Below the pieces are notes generated by a model that was not told the DNA's origin, searched no databases, and was given only the letters and a program-made list of their open reading frames with translations. A program made the translations under genes and the position numbers. This document shows, piece after piece, positions 1 to 9,880 of a stretch of DNA of 64,000 nucleotides. Positions within the stretch are counted from its first letter, which is position 1, and each line of letters begins with the position of its first letter. Source of the stretch: Pseudoxanthomonas mexicana. GTDB lineage: Bacteria > Pseudomonadota > Gammaproteobacteria > Xanthomonadales > Xanthomonadaceae. The stretch is taken from assembly GCF_010093385.1 (NCBI RefSeq), contig NZ_PDWV01000014.1:1-64000 (forward strand), given 5' to 3'.

Positions 1-64
1 GCTCGATCACCTGCTTCACCGCTTCGGCCCGGAACTCATCTGTGTACTGCTTGCTGTTGCCCAT
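1..64 (-). CDS. IS3-family transposase OrfA, N-terminal fragment at window edge
   Basis: The minus strand opens with ATG at 64 and runs off the window after 21 codons. The peptide begins MGNSKQYTDEFRAEAV, the usual start of the helix-turn-helix OrfA of IS3-family elements, which binds the element's ends and is fused to OrfB by programmed frameshifting. A GAGGTG ribosome site precedes the ATG. The end of the element must lie between about 65 and 92, because Rhs coding sequence starts there on the other strand. The exact terminal repeat and any target duplication cannot be fixed from one end. Family assignment is fairly sure; the individual IS is not identified. Confidence 0.75.
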   Translation of the reverse strand, partial: MGNSKQYTDEFRAEAVKQVIE

Positions 65-91
65 AAACACCTCGGTCATTGCCATCAATTA

Positions 92-3000
92 TGGCAACCG
101 GATGTCTACGAAAGGCTGGCCGGTCCATACATCGACTATCTCTACAACGAGAATCCGGCCGGGGCCGGCACCGGAGAGCACCATGTCCGAGAGATCCGCT
201 ACACCGGCAAGGTGGCGCTGGCTGGACAGTCATCCAGCAGTGCGCCCTATGCCAAGGTGCAGTTCAATTACACCACGCTGCCTGCCGAGCAATGGAGTCG
301 CGGGTATCTGGCCGGCGGCTTGGTCACCGCGACCCAGAGGCTGGACAGTATCACCAGCTGCGCCAGCGCCGGCGCCGGGTGCCCTGCGGACCAGCAGGCG
401 CGCCATGTCGTGCTCACCTATGCGCCGTCACCCTCCGGCAGCGGCCAGGACACGCTGATCGGCCTGCAGGAATGTCGGGACAGCACAGCGGCCGTCTGCT
501 CGGCGGCCACGATGTTCGGCTGGAGCACGGCCACCCATGCGTTCGCGACGTACGAGGCACCGCCCAACCTGACATTGGCCACCGATCACTTCAAGAACTT
601 CAAGCTGGGTGATATCAACGGGGATGGCCGCCAGGACCTAGCGGTGCTGTACCTGGCCGGTGCCGGCTGCTCCGGCGGCAGTTGGGTGATCTCGATGCTG
701 GGCAGCCTCAATGCCAGTGGGCAGCCGGCATACGCCAACACGACCTGGAACTGCGTGCCGGCCAACATCACCGACCGCGGCGACGGTGCCTGGCACCTAT
801 TCGACTACAACGGCGATGGGCAGGATGACTTGTTCGTCTCCAGTGCCTCGGGTCAAGGCTGGCGTGTGCACCCCTCCAATGGCGTGCACTTCGACATGGC
901 CACCAATCTGATCGCGAGCCTGTCCCCGATCGTGCCCTCGGCCACGGCCGAGTCCTCACAGGTCCATCTGGCCGATATCAACGGCGATGGCCTGACCGAC
1001 ATCGTATATCCCACCAGCGGCACCCTACGGGCGCGCATGATGGAGCGCCAGGCCGGCGGCTTTGCTTGGGGTGGCGAGCGGTCGGTGATCGTGGATGAGA
1101 GCACGCTGCCTGAGCCTGCCCTGGGTTGTGATGATCCTTTCAACAATCTGGTGCGCAACTGCGAGCGCACCATCTCCGGCACGCTGACCACCAAGACCGG
1201 CTTCATGCAGATGGTGGATTTCAATGGCGATGCGGCGTCAGACCTGCTGATTCGCATCACCACCCGTGCCGACGTGTTCACTGGCTTTCCTGGATGTGAG
1301 ATTGGACCACTGGAACGTCGTGTCAATGATGGCGGCACGCCCGGCTTCATTTCGCGCTTCCACAATGATGAAGAAGACGCAGGCACGGCCGTGGCCTTTT
1401 CTGTGCCGAATGATCCTTGCTGGGAACGCGTCACCTCCGACTCCCTCTACGCGCTGACCGTGCAGGCGCAAACCGCCAGCACCGTGTCACTGGCAGGCTT
1501 CGATGTCGTCTCTGTCGGAAATCCGCATGCGGTGGTGTTCGCGGATTTCAATGGCGATGGCCTGAGCGATCGCGCCGTGCGTAGCACGTCGAACTCGGAG
1601 TGGACCTACGCCCTGAACAATGGTCGGTACTTTGTCGGCGGCGGCGCACTGACGTTGACCGACTATCGCGATCAGGTCCGCTTTCTCGACGTCACGGGCG
1701 ATGGCCGTGCGGACATGCTGTATCTGATCAACTATGGCACCCACAAAGGCTACGCCGTGCGTCGGGCACTGCCCGAGGGCGGTTTCTCGACCGGCTCCAC
1801 GCTGCCTGGCGGCAACGCACGGCTGTGCCAAGGCAGCGGTTGCGATCAGAACAAGCACGTTCCGATCTTTGGGGACGTCGATGGCGACGGCAACATGGAT
1901 TTCCAGGCGCTGAGCTTTGCGGGCAGCACCGTCGGCACCGCCTTCTCGCGCAGCGCCCAGACTTTCCAGCCGCGCGATCTGATCACCAGCATCACCAACG
2001 GCCTGGGCGCCACAACCCAACTGCAGTACGTCCCGCTGACCAACACGGCGATCTATCGCCGCAGCACGGGCTCGCGCAATGGCCTGAACTGGGGTCGGGG
2101 CTCGCCTGTGGTCGATCTGCTTGCGCCCACGTATGTGGTGGCCAAGGCCAGCAGCAGCGCGCCGCGGGCGGGCAATCCCGCCGCCATGGCCAGCCTGTAC
2201 TACCGCTATGCCAACGCCAGGGTACAGGCCGGCGGTCGCGGCTTCCTGGGCTTTGGCCGCATCGAGACGATCGATCCCAACCAGACCGGCGGGTATGTGG
2301 TCACGGTGAGCACCTATGCCCAGAACTATCCCTTCACCGGTATGCCGGTGCAGACCATCAAGAAGGCCGTCAGCGGGGCGTATGTCGCCCCCACCTGCCT
2401 AAACGCGATTCCCGCAAACGCGTGCTTTAGCGGCCCGGGCGTGGCCCACCCCGACCTGGGTGGCCAGTGGTTCTCCAATAGCGTGCAGAGTTGGGAGATG
2501 GCGCCAACCTCGCTGGCGACGCAGGTGCCAATCCACGTGCGCACCCAGGGCAGCGAAGAGTCTTTGCGCGACCCGTTCACCGGCGAGGTCACAAGCAAGG
2601 TCGCCACCGCTTTCAGCTACGGCAGTCATGGCAACGTGACGCAAACGGTGGTGGATACCTATACAGGGGCGTCGAACCTGACCGCCACGCAAATCACCCA
2701 GAACACATACAGCGATGACGTTGGCGCCTGGCGGCTGGGACGCCTGACCGCGAGCACCATCACCCACCGCCGGCCGGGCTATCCAGATGTGGTGCGCACG
2801 GCCGGCTTCGGCTATGCGATGGGCGGGGCCAGGACCGGTCTGCTGACGTTGGAGCAGCCCCAGCCAAGCGCCGCCGCGAACCTGGCCTCGGCCAAGGCCT
2901 ATGCATTGGATGAGTTCGGCAATCGCCTGCAATCGGTGACTTGTGCAGCCCCCGCCGCAGGCTGCTCGCTATCAGGCTTCGTTTTCCAACCCTCAGGCAT

Positions 3001-6000
3001 CGATGCGATCCGCCGCTACTCGCGCGTGGAGTACGACACGCAGGGCCGCTTCCCGGTCGCCACCTACGAGCCGTTCTGGAACGGGTTCACTGGCGAGGAA
3101 CGTCGTACCACCTACGTGGTCTCCCGCAACATCTTCGGCGAAGCCACCGATGTGCTGGACGTCAACGGCGTGCGCTCGCTGGCCATCAAGGGCGCGCTGG
3201 GCCGTGACTACTTCACCTGGAGGCAGACCCTGCCCGGGGCGTCGCCTGGCAATGGCGGCATCATAGGCACTACCACGTACCGCTGGTGCAGTGGCACGGG
3301 CGCAGTGGCTTGTCCGGCCGGGGCGGTGTTCCGGCAGCAGGTTGCCGCCACCGCGGCCGCCCGCCAATGGACGTGGTTCGACGTGCTGGGCCGCCCGATC
3401 ATGAAGGCCAGCGAGACCTTCAACGTCGGCGTCATCGATCAGGACGTCTCGGCCACGTGCACCGAGTACGACGGCGCCGGACGCGTGGTGCGGACCTCCA
3501 CGCCATTCTTCCTGGCCGGAACCGCGGGCACGACCGGGCCGAGCGATGTCGGCAGCGTGTGCAGTGCGCCCTCGCGCGCGTGGGCCGCTACCACTTACGA
3601 CCTGCTGGGGCGGCCGACGCTGATCCAAGCGCCGGATGGATCGCAGCAGAGTACTCAGTACGCGGGACGGACCACCACGGCGTGGGATCAGCGCAGCAAC
3701 CCGACGGTGCAGGTGGTCAACGGCAAGGGCGAAGTGCTGGCCATGCAGGACGCCAGTGGTTTCACCACGCAGTTCACCTACCAGGCCGACGGCAACGTGG
3801 CCAGCGTCACCCGCAACGCAGGCGCGGGAGCAATCACCAACACCTTCAGTTATGACGTGCTAGGCCGCAAGATCCAGCAGGTTGACCCGGACACGGGCAC
3901 CTCGACGCTGGAGTACAACGCGCTGGGCGAAGTGATCGCCCAGGTCGACAATGGTGGCTATCGTACCGAGCGTGAGATTGACGCGCGCGGGCGGGCCTGG
4001 CGGATCACTGCGAAGCTGCCCGGCGGCGTTATCGAAAGCCAGACCACCACCGAGTACGACAGCTACATCGCCGCCAGCGGCCAACCGGTGATGGAGACCA
4101 CCACCGGGCAATACGAGGCTTGGGCGGGACAACCCGACAACGCGACCGATTACCTTCGGCAGTTTCTTTACGATGCGATGGGGCGCCCGGCGGGCATGGG
4201 CGTCATTGTCGAGGAGGGCATGTTCGGCACCGAGGTGCAGTACGACGTGTTGGGCCGACCGTGGAAGGCGCGTGATGCCAGCGGCGCCTGGAGCAAGACC
4301 GAGTTCGGGGCGCGCGGTGCGCGGGCCACCTGTGCCAGCGATGAGTTGGACAGTAATCCGATCTGTAGCAGCGCGATCGACACCTACAACCGCACGCTGG
4401 CCACCGATGCTTGGGGTAACGTCAGTCGGGAGATCCGCGCCGGCCAGTCCAGCATGGAAGTGCGCCGGCAGTACCACGCCCTTACCGGGCGCCTGACGGA
4501 GATCTGCGCAGGCAATACCAACTGCAACTTGGTGCAGGAAGGCTATGTGTGGGATGCCGCCGGCAATCTGGCCTCGCACCAGAAGGAAGGACGCTACCTG
4601 GAGCAGTTCACCTATGACAGCCTGAACCGGGTTATCGAGGGGCGGTTGACCATGGCTAATGGCGTCACCGTCAACCAGGTGCTGCTGGCCAATGCCTACG
4701 ACCAGCTCGGCAACATCTGTAGCAAGGACGGACTGGGATACGGCTATCCCGGCGCCGATGGCTGTGTGGGTGCGCTGCCGATGCCTCAAGCTGGGGCCAT
4801 CCCTTCGCTGGCCAGCCAAGCGCCGCAGACGCTCACTAGCCTCACCAGCGCCGCAGCACGACCCAGTTTTTCGGCGCTGAACCGCGGCCAGCTGTTTGCG
4901 CCCGAGTATCGCAACCGCCGCTACAGCGCAGGCGATGATCGTCCAAGTTGGGACGATGAAGCCGATGGCTGGTCGCTAGGCTTCGAGCAGCCGCAGGGCG
5001 GCGATTGGCAACGCAGGACCAAACCGGCGCGACCGGCTTCGCAGGAGATCGCGCTGCCCACCGCGGGCGCTCAGTTGGCGACGCTGACGCGCACAGCCAC
5101 GACCTCAGCTGCGGTCACGTCCGTGGCCAACAGCCCCCACGCAGTCAACAGGACCGGTGACGGCGCCGCCGCCACGTTCTACTACTACGACGATCGCGGC
5201 AACCAGACGCTGCGCGATGCACCCGGCAGTAGCAACGATCGCACCATCCGGTACACCGCCGATGGCAAGGCCCACGAGATCCAGATGGGCAACGGGCAGA
5301 CCACGCGGTTCTGGTACGGCCCGGATGGGCAGCGCTACAAGCGGCAGGACGGCGCCACCATCACCCTGTACATCGGCGGTGTCGAGCTCGTGATCCAGAA
5401 CGGCTTGCAGACCGCCCGCCGGTATGTGGCCGGGGTAGCCCTGCAGACGGTCGTCGATGGCGTGGTCCAGGCGACGAAGTTCCTGTTCCACGATCACCTG
5501 GGCAGCTTGATCCGCGTCGCCAACAGCGATGGCAGCGTGGCCGAAGCGCTGGACTACGCCACCTTCGGTGCGCGTCGCGCTTTCGGCAACCCGGCCGGAA
5601 GCGGTACCGCCTCGTCCAACACCCCGCGCGGCTTTACCGGGCACGAGTACGTGGACGGCACGGACGTCATCCACATGAATGGCCGCATCTACGACGCGAC
5701 GCTGGGGCGGTTCCTGCAGGCCGATCCGCTGATTCAGGCGCCGCCCAACGGCCAGAGCTGGAATGCCTACACCTACGTGTTCAATAACCCGCTGGTGTAC
5801 ACCGACCCGACGGGTAATTTCAGCCTGCGGCAGGCGCTGGGGCTGATCATCGCCATCGTAGGCACGATCTTCATGCCGTACCTGGCGCCGGTGTTCACCA
5901 AGCTGGGGGCAGCCATGCTGGTGGGCTTCGTCAGCGGCTATGTCAGCACGGGGACGCTACAGGGCGGTCTGTTCGGCGCGTTCTCGGCGGCGGTCTTCTA

Positions 6001-6886
6001 CGGGATAGGCACCAAGTTCCAGCAGCTACAGGCCGCCAACGGCGCGGAATTCAAGGGTGTGTTCGGCACTGGCCTGACCGGCGAGCAGTTCGCCAACAAG
6101 GTGCTCAGCCACGGTGTTGCCGGTGGTGTCATGTCGCGCCTGCAGGGTGGGAAGTTCGGGCATGGATTCCTGAGTGCGGGCGTGGCAGAGTTGAGCGCGC
6201 CGATGATTGCAGGCATCGGGAACGGTGCCCAAAGCGCCGCACCAGCTCGAGTCGCGGTGGCGGCGCTTGTTGGCGGCACCGTGTCGGAGGTGACGGGCGG
6301 AAAGTTCGGCAATGGCGCACTACAGGCGGCCTTCAGTGCAGCGTTCAATGATGCTTTGCATGGGTACACGGAGGACGCAGAGATTGGGAGATTGGTTCAC
6401 GACCGAATCTATGAGAACGAACTCGCGACCAATCCTTTACCTGTGACCAGAGGTAAAGTGGGGAACATGGGCTATCTTGATGGTTATACGGACCTAGCAA
6501 TTGATCAGTACATCATCGAGATCAAGCCAGAGAGCTACATGTTGAGCGGATACAAGTACGCAATGGCACTCGACCAGGTGCAGGGTTATGTTTCGGCTGC
6601 AGGCGCAAACAGATGGTTTAAGGGCGGCGAACACATCATGACTGGCGCAAGGTCGTTTGAAATTAGAACGAGTTCTTTGTTTATGAACAGAACCTACGAG
6701 ATCACCGTACTGGCCGATCCCCACAACTTGAACTCCGGCCTTGTCTTCTACTCGAAGCGACTCATCAGCCAAAGGGTAAGAAGCCTGTGGCGACTGCCAG
6801 CCAATTCTAACGAGATGGCTCCGGGCGTTCTTCCAGGGCAGCCGCAGCGGATCCCAGTTTGCGTGCGGCCGGGTTTCTGTCGATGA
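92..6886 (+). CDS. Rhs/YD-repeat polymorphic toxin, 5' end lost at an IS3 element
   Basis: This is a giant cell-surface or secreted toxin of the Rhs/SpvB-TcdB type. In-frame coding similarity starts about 92, directly beside the transposase end; GTG 212 is only the first available start, so the true N-terminus is missing. From the GTG the chain is 2,224 residues. In order it shows FG-GAP/VCBS calcium-type repeats (DINGDGRQDL, DYNGDGQDDL, DVDGDGNMDF; residues about 130-570), a TcdB-like middle region, many YD repeats, and the Rhs core motif GRFLQADPLIQ near residue 1830 ending at YTDPTG. The variable tip follows (about residue 1868 to the end). Its last part carries D-x(n)-EIK spacing typical of PD-(D/E)xK nucleases. 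Base composition becomes clearly richer in A+T after about 6,360. The stop overlaps the next gene by 4 nt, as expected for a toxin-immunity pair. Expression without its 5' end is doubtful. Confidence 0.85.
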   Translation, partial: WQPDVYERLAGPYIDYLYNENPAGAGTGEHHVREIRYTGKVALAGQSSSSAPYAKVQFNYTTLPAEQWSRGYLAGGLVTATQRLDSITSCASAGAGCPADQQARHVVLTYAPSPSGSGQDTLIGLQECRDSTAAVCSAATMFGWSTATHAFATYEAPPNLTLATDHFKNFKLGDINGDGRQDLAVLYLAGAGCSGGSWVISMLGSLNASGQPAYANTTWNCVPANITDRGDGAWHLFDYNGDGQDDLFVSSASGQGWRVHPSNGVHFDMATNLIASLSPIVPSATAESSQVHLADINGDGLTDIVYPTSGTLRARMMERQAGGFAWGGERSVIVDESTLPEPALGCDDPFNNLVRNCERTISGTLTTKTGFMQMVDFNGDAASDLLIRITTRADVFTGFPGCEIGPLERRVNDGGTPGFISRFHNDEEDAGTAVAFSVPNDPCWERVTSDSLYALTVQAQTASTVSLAGFDVVSVGNPHAVVFADFNGDGLSDRAVRSTSNSEWTYALNNGRYFVGGGALTLTDYRDQVRFLDVTGDGRADMLYLINYGTHKGYAVRRALPEGGFSTGSTLPGGNARLCQGSGCDQNKHVPIFGDVDGDGNMDFQALSFAGSTVGTAFSRSAQTFQPRDLITSITNGLGATTQLQYVPLTNTAIYRRSTGSRNGLNWGRGSPVVDLLAPTYVVAKASSSAPRAGNPAAMASLYYRYANARVQAGGRGFLGFGRIETIDPNQTGGYVVTVSTYAQNYPFTGMPVQTIKKAVSGAYVAPTCLNAIPANACFSGPGVAHPDLGGQWFSNSVQSWEMAPTSLATQVPIHVRTQGSEESLRDPFTGEVTSKVATAFSYGSHGNVTQTVVDTYTGASNLTATQITQNTYSDDVGAWRLGRLTASTITHRRPGYPDVVRTAGFGYAMGGARTGLLTLEQPQPSAAANLASAKAYALDEFGNRLQSVTCAAPAAGCSLSGFVFQPSGIDAIRRYSRVEYDTQGRFPVATYEPFWNGFTGEERRTTYVVSRNIFGEATDVLDVNGVRSLAIKGALGRDYFTWRQTLPGASPGNGGIIGTTTYRWCSGTGAVACPAGAVFRQQVAATAAARQWTWFDVLGRPIMKASETFNVGVIDQDVSATCTEYDGAGRVVRTSTPFFLAGTAGTTGPSDVGSVCSAPSRAWAATTYDLLGRPTLIQAPDGSQQSTQYAGRTTTAWDQRSNPTVQVVNGKGEVLAMQDASGFTTQFTYQADGNVASVTRNAGAGAITNTFSYDVLGRKIQQVDPDTGTSTLEYNALGEVIAQVDNGGYRTEREIDARGRAWRITAKLPGGVIESQTTTEYDSYIAASGQPVMETTTGQYEAWAGQPDNATDYLRQFLYDAMGRPAGMGVIVEEGMFGTEVQYDVLGRPWKARDASGAWSKTEFGARGARATCASDELDSNPICSSAIDTYNRTLATDAWGNVSREIRAGQSSMEVRRQYHALTGRLTEICAGNTNCNLVQEGYVWDAAGNLASHQKEGRYLEQFTYDSLNRVIEGRLTMANGVTVNQVLLANAYDQLGNICSKDGLGYGYPGADGCVGALPMPQAGAIPSLASQAPQTLTSLTSAAARPSFSALNRGQLFAPEYRNRRYSAGDDRPSWDDEADGWSLGFEQPQGGDWQRRTKPARPASQEIALPTAGAQLATLTRTATTSAAVTSVANSPHAVNRTGDGAAATFYYYDDRGNQTLRDAPGSSNDRTIRYTADGKAHEIQMGNGQTTRFWYGPDGQRYKRQDGATITLYIGGVELVIQNGLQTARRYVAGVALQTVVDGVVQATKFLFHDHLGSLIRVANSDGSVAEALDYATFGARRAFGNPAGSGTASSNTPRGFTGHEYVDGTDVIHMNGRIYDATLGRFLQADPLIQAPPNGQSWNAYTYVFNNPLVYTDPTGNFSLRQALGLIIAIVGTIFMPYLAPVFTKLGAAMLVGFVSGYVSTGTLQGGLFGAFSAAVFYGIGTKFQQLQAANGAEFKGVFGTGLTGEQFANKVLSHGVAGGVMSRLQGGKFGHGFLSAGVAELSAPMIAGIGNGAQSAAPARVAVAALVGGTVSEVTGGKFGNGALQAAFSAAFNDALHGYTEDAEIGRLVHDRIYENELATNPLPVTRGKVGNMGYLDGYTDLAIDQYIIEIKPESYMLSGYKYAMALDQVQGYVSAAGANRWFKGGEHIMTGARSFEIRTSSLFMNRTYEITVLADPHNLNSGLVFYSKRLISQRVRSLWRLPANSNEMAPGVLPGQPQRIPVCVRPGFCR

Positions 6887-7713
6887 ATGGTCCTGTGGCT
6901 TTTCAAAACCTTGACTTTGCACGCGCTGGCCTGCAGATAAAGGCCATTGAGGAAGAGCTTGTTGCGAAAGGATTTGGTGCTTTCAAAATTCTCCAGGAGC
7001 GGAGGCTTTTGTTTGCTACGCATGATGATGTCCAGCTGCTATCAAGGTATGACGAGGAGCGCGCTGCAGAGATACTGTCTGCAGTAAGAGACTCGGGAAG
7101 TTCGATGGGTGCCGGAGATGGTTATGCCTCTCCGTACTTGAATAGTTTGAGGGTCGCAGCATGTCAAGGAAAGGGCGTACTTCCTACGGAACGCCTCCTA
7201 CACGTGTTCAAAGCGAACGGAACTCTTGCACAAGAGCAAGCAGGCTTGATCGCTGAGCGTGCACGAGCAGCTTTCAAGTCTGAAGCTATTGGCCGATTTC
7301 CGAGCCACTTTTTCTCTAGCCAAGCTGACGTTGTGGAGTATTTGTCAGGCTACGTCGCAGCCAACACTGGAAGTTTCGTAAAGAGCAGGAAACTAGTCGA
7401 CGGAAAATTCATCGCTTCGTTCGCGCTTACTGAGTCAACCTGTATGGCTTTAGGGCTCAGCGCTAAGCCGTCTGTCCGAAATGGACATGCAATCTTGTTG
7501 TGGGTGCCCTGGGTGCTAGGACTTCCTTCAGCGAAGGTCCTTGGAAAGCGATTTCATGAGCTTCATTCGGTAGGGAAACCTGTCGACGTAAGATCCGCCA
7601 TTGATGGCCTCAGGATCTACGATGTGTCCGAATCTTCCGCTGAACTGACTCACGCCTTTAGCGCTTATGTGGCAGCCACCCGTCTCGTTATTGAGCACTC
7701 GACGGAGGGTTGA
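6883..7713 (+). CDS. Putative immunity protein for the Rhs tip
   Basis: The 276-residue protein resembles no family I can name. I chose ATG 6883 because it overlaps the Rhs stop as ATGA, which implies translational coupling; an in-frame TTG lies at 6859. It has no signal peptide and no obvious membrane helices, so it is probably cytoplasmic. The gene is distinctly A+T-richer than the core Rhs sequence and matches the composition of the toxin tip, consistent with the two arriving together. Its position directly after an Rhs C-terminal toxin is the main argument for an immunity role: cognate immunity genes occupy this slot. Function is inferred from context only. Confidence 0.6.
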   Translation: MNGPVAFQNLDFARAGLQIKAIEEELVAKGFGAFKILQERRLLFATHDDVQLLSRYDEERAAEILSAVRDSGSSMGAGDGYASPYLNSLRVAACQGKGVLPTERLLHVFKANGTLAQEQAGLIAERARAAFKSEAIGRFPSHFFSSQADVVEYLSGYVAANTGSFVKSRKLVDGKFIASFALTESTCMALGLSAKPSVRNGHAILLWVPWVLGLPSAKVLGKRFHELHSVGKPVDVRSAIDGLRIYDVSESSAELTHAFSAYVAATRLVIEHSTEG

Positions 7714-7800
7714 GTCGCTCGGAATTGCGAACTGGCTAGGATCAAGCAGTAGTGCAGGCGTGTAGGCCGACACTCCAAATGCCCAGATGCTTGGTGGGAC

Positions 7801-7860
7801 TGTCCAGTTTACTTGGCGACGGTGTCCAGTTCATTTGGCGGCAGTGTCCAGCTAGCTGGC
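7801..7860. repeat. Tandem 22-bp TGTCCAG repeats, IS21-like terminus relic
   Basis: Units begin TGTCCAG at 7801, 7823 and 7845 with an exact 22-bp period. The first two share TGTCCAGTT-A/C-ATTTGGCG-like sequence; the third diverges after TGTCCAG. Multiple spaced terminal repeats starting with TG are typical of IS21-family ends. No istA/istB gene is present, so this is a solo end or scar. It joins copB after only about 20 codons and so marks the breakpoint that destroyed this copper locus. Confidence 0.6.
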
Positions 7861-7914
7861 TGTATGTACCAAGGCCAGCAAGCCGTGGCGCATCGGCAGG
7901 TTCGTCGCGTTCAT
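7855..7914 (-). pseudogene. copB: copB 5' remnant, truncated by an IS21-like end
   Basis: ATG 7914 overlaps the copA stop as ATGA, exactly as in the intact copA-copB junction near 50,912. Only 19 codons remain before a stop created at the border of the TGTCCAG repeats. The peptide begins MNATNLPMRHGLLALVHTAS, resembling the start of a CopB signal peptide without its cleavage region. The outer-membrane copper-binding protein is therefore absent from this locus. Confidence 0.6.
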
Positions 7915-9753
7915 GCGCCGCCCTCCTGCACCTGCACGGCACGCATCATGCCGGCCTCCATGTGATACAGAAGGTGGCAGTGGTAGGCCCACATGCCCAG
8001 CGCATCGGCGCGCACGCGGTAACTGCGCTTGCTGCCCGGCGGCATGTCCACGGTGTGCTTGCGCACCATGAAATTGCCGTTGTCGTCTTCCACATCGCTC
8101 CACATGCCGTGCAGATGGATCGGGTGGGTCATCATCGGGTCGTTGACCAGCACGATGCGCAGGCGCTCGCCGTAATTCAGCCGCAGCGGCTCGGCGCCCG
8201 AGAACTTGATGCCGTTGAAGCCCCAGGCAAACTTCTCCATGTGCCCGGTCAGGTGTAATTCGATCTCGCGGCCCGGGTCGCGGCCGTCGGGATCCTCGAA
8301 CGCGCTCCTGAGCATCGCGTAGGTGAGCACCTTGCGCCCGTTGTCGCGCAGGCCGTTGCCCGGGTCGTCCAGCCGCGAAGTCGGTGTCATGGCCTGGTTG
8401 TCGACCAGCGGATTGCCGGTCTCGCTGGCCGGGTGCGTCTGCATGCCGCTTCCCATGTCCATGCCCTGCATGTTCATCCCGGACATGTCGTGGCCGGCGT
8501 GTTCATTGGCTGGCTGGCCGTGATCCATTCCCGCCATGCCTTGCATCGCACCCATGTCATGGCCGGAATGCTCGCCACCGGCCTGGCCGTGATCCATGCC
8601 CATGTCGGCCATCGTCAGGATCGGCCGTGGATCGACCGTTGGCACGGGTGCCCGCAGGCCTTCGCGCACAGCCAGGGTGCCGCTGACGTAGCCCGTGCGC
8701 CCGGAGTCCTGCGCGAAGATAGTGAAGGCGTCCTGGCCGGACGGCTCGACGATGACATCGAAGGTCTCGGCGACCGCGATGCGGAACTCGTCCACCGTCA
8801 CCGGATGCACGTACTGGCCGTCGGCGGCAACCACGGTCATCTTCAAGCCCGGGATGCGCACGTCGAAGTAGGTCATCGCCGAGCCGTTGATGAAGCGCAG
8901 GCGGATCTTCTCGCCGGAACGGAACAACCCGGTCCAGTTGCCGAGCGAAGTCGTGCCATTCATCAGGTAGGTGTACGTGTTCGCATTGACGTCCGACAGG
9001 TCGGTCGGCGACATGCGCATCTGGCCCCACATTCGGCGGTCGGCCAGCGTGGCTTTCAGGCTGTCCTCGCGCGCATCGCGGAAGAAGTCGCCGACCGTGC
9101 GCATGTAGTAGTTGTCGTACATCGACATCTTCTTCAGCCGCGAGAACAACGCGGCTGCATCCAGATCGGTCCAGTCGCTCAGCATCACCACGTAATCGCG
9201 GTCATAGGCGAAAGGTTCGGGCGCGATCGGGTCTATGACCAATGGCCCGTACAGGCCCGCTTGTTCCTGGAAGCCGGAATGGCTGTGGTACCAGTAGGTA
9301 CCGCCTTGCTGCACGGTGAAGCGGTAGTGATAGGTCTCGCCACGGCCGATGCCGTTGAAGCTCAGCCCGGGCACGCCATCCATAGTTGGCTGGCAGCAGG
9401 ATGCCGTGCCAGTGGATTGAGGTGTCGTGACCGTGGATCGAACCGGCGGGCAGCGCGTTGGAGACGCGCAAGTTGACCGTGGTGCCTTCACGCCAACGCA
9501 GTAGCGGCGCCGGGATCGAGCCATTGACAGCGATCGCTGGTCGCGTGCGCCCAGTGAAATTCATTGGCGTCTCGCCAATGACCAAGTCGAACTCGGTGCC
9601 TGACAGCACGTTGGGATTGCCAGGGCCCTTGATGGCCCAACTGCTCTTGGGCCACAGCCCCAGGCCGGCGATGGCACCACCAGCCGCCAGGCCCTGCACA
9701 AAGCGGCGTCGCGACGGCTTGTGCTGGCCGTCGGCGGGAAAGTCGGATGACAT
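7911..9753 (-). pseudogene. copA: copA multicopper oxidase, frameshifted copy
   Basis: This is a second copy of the periplasmic Cu(I)-oxidising multicopper oxidase CopA. The first segment starts at ATG 9753 with a Tat signal (SRRRFVQG) and reads to the conserved HWHG-ILLPAN region. An extra base at about 9384 (the + strand reads CATAGTT where the intact copy has CATGTT) then shifts the frame. The second segment continues to TGA 7911 with HSHSG, a Met/His-rich insert (MDHGQ, GHDM repeats), HPIHLHG and the C-terminal [13 protein letters not shown] copper ligands. Reassembled, it would be about 614 residues, like the intact copy at 50,912-52,780. With copB also missing, the locus looks decayed. 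A sequencing error at 9384 is the only alternative. Confidence 0.85.
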
Positions 9754-9855
9754 TGTGAACTCCGTGGGTAGCGTCGGGTCATGGCCAGCGGCGTGCGGGC
9801 CATGCGCCATGCGAAACCGTTGCAGCAAGGCTGCAGACGGAAACGGGCGATATGT

Positions 9856-9871
9856 GGCGCTATGCAGCGCC
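9856..9871 (-). promoter_or_regulatory. Stem-loop 9 nt after the copL stop
   Basis: A perfect 6-bp stem GGCGCT-ATGC-AGCGCC begins after 9 nt following the copL TAA and lies before copA. The same gap separates stop and hairpin at the two other CopL-like genes (52,868-52,884 and 37,857-37,875), although the stem sequences differ. There is no T-run, so it is not an ordinary terminator; a pausing or translation-control role is inferred. Confidence 0.55.
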
Positions 9872-9880
9872 GAGGGACGC

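Noticed and set aside
8433-9476. Long plus-strand frame opposite the frameshifted copA
   Set aside because: It mirrors conserved copper-oxidase codons on the other strand, is His/Arg-rich low-quality sequence and has no ribosome site; high G+C creates such frames.
9754-9880. Possible extra start codons upstream of the frameshifted copA
   Set aside because: They lie between the copL stop and the copA ATG, add non-homologous residues and run through the stem-loop.
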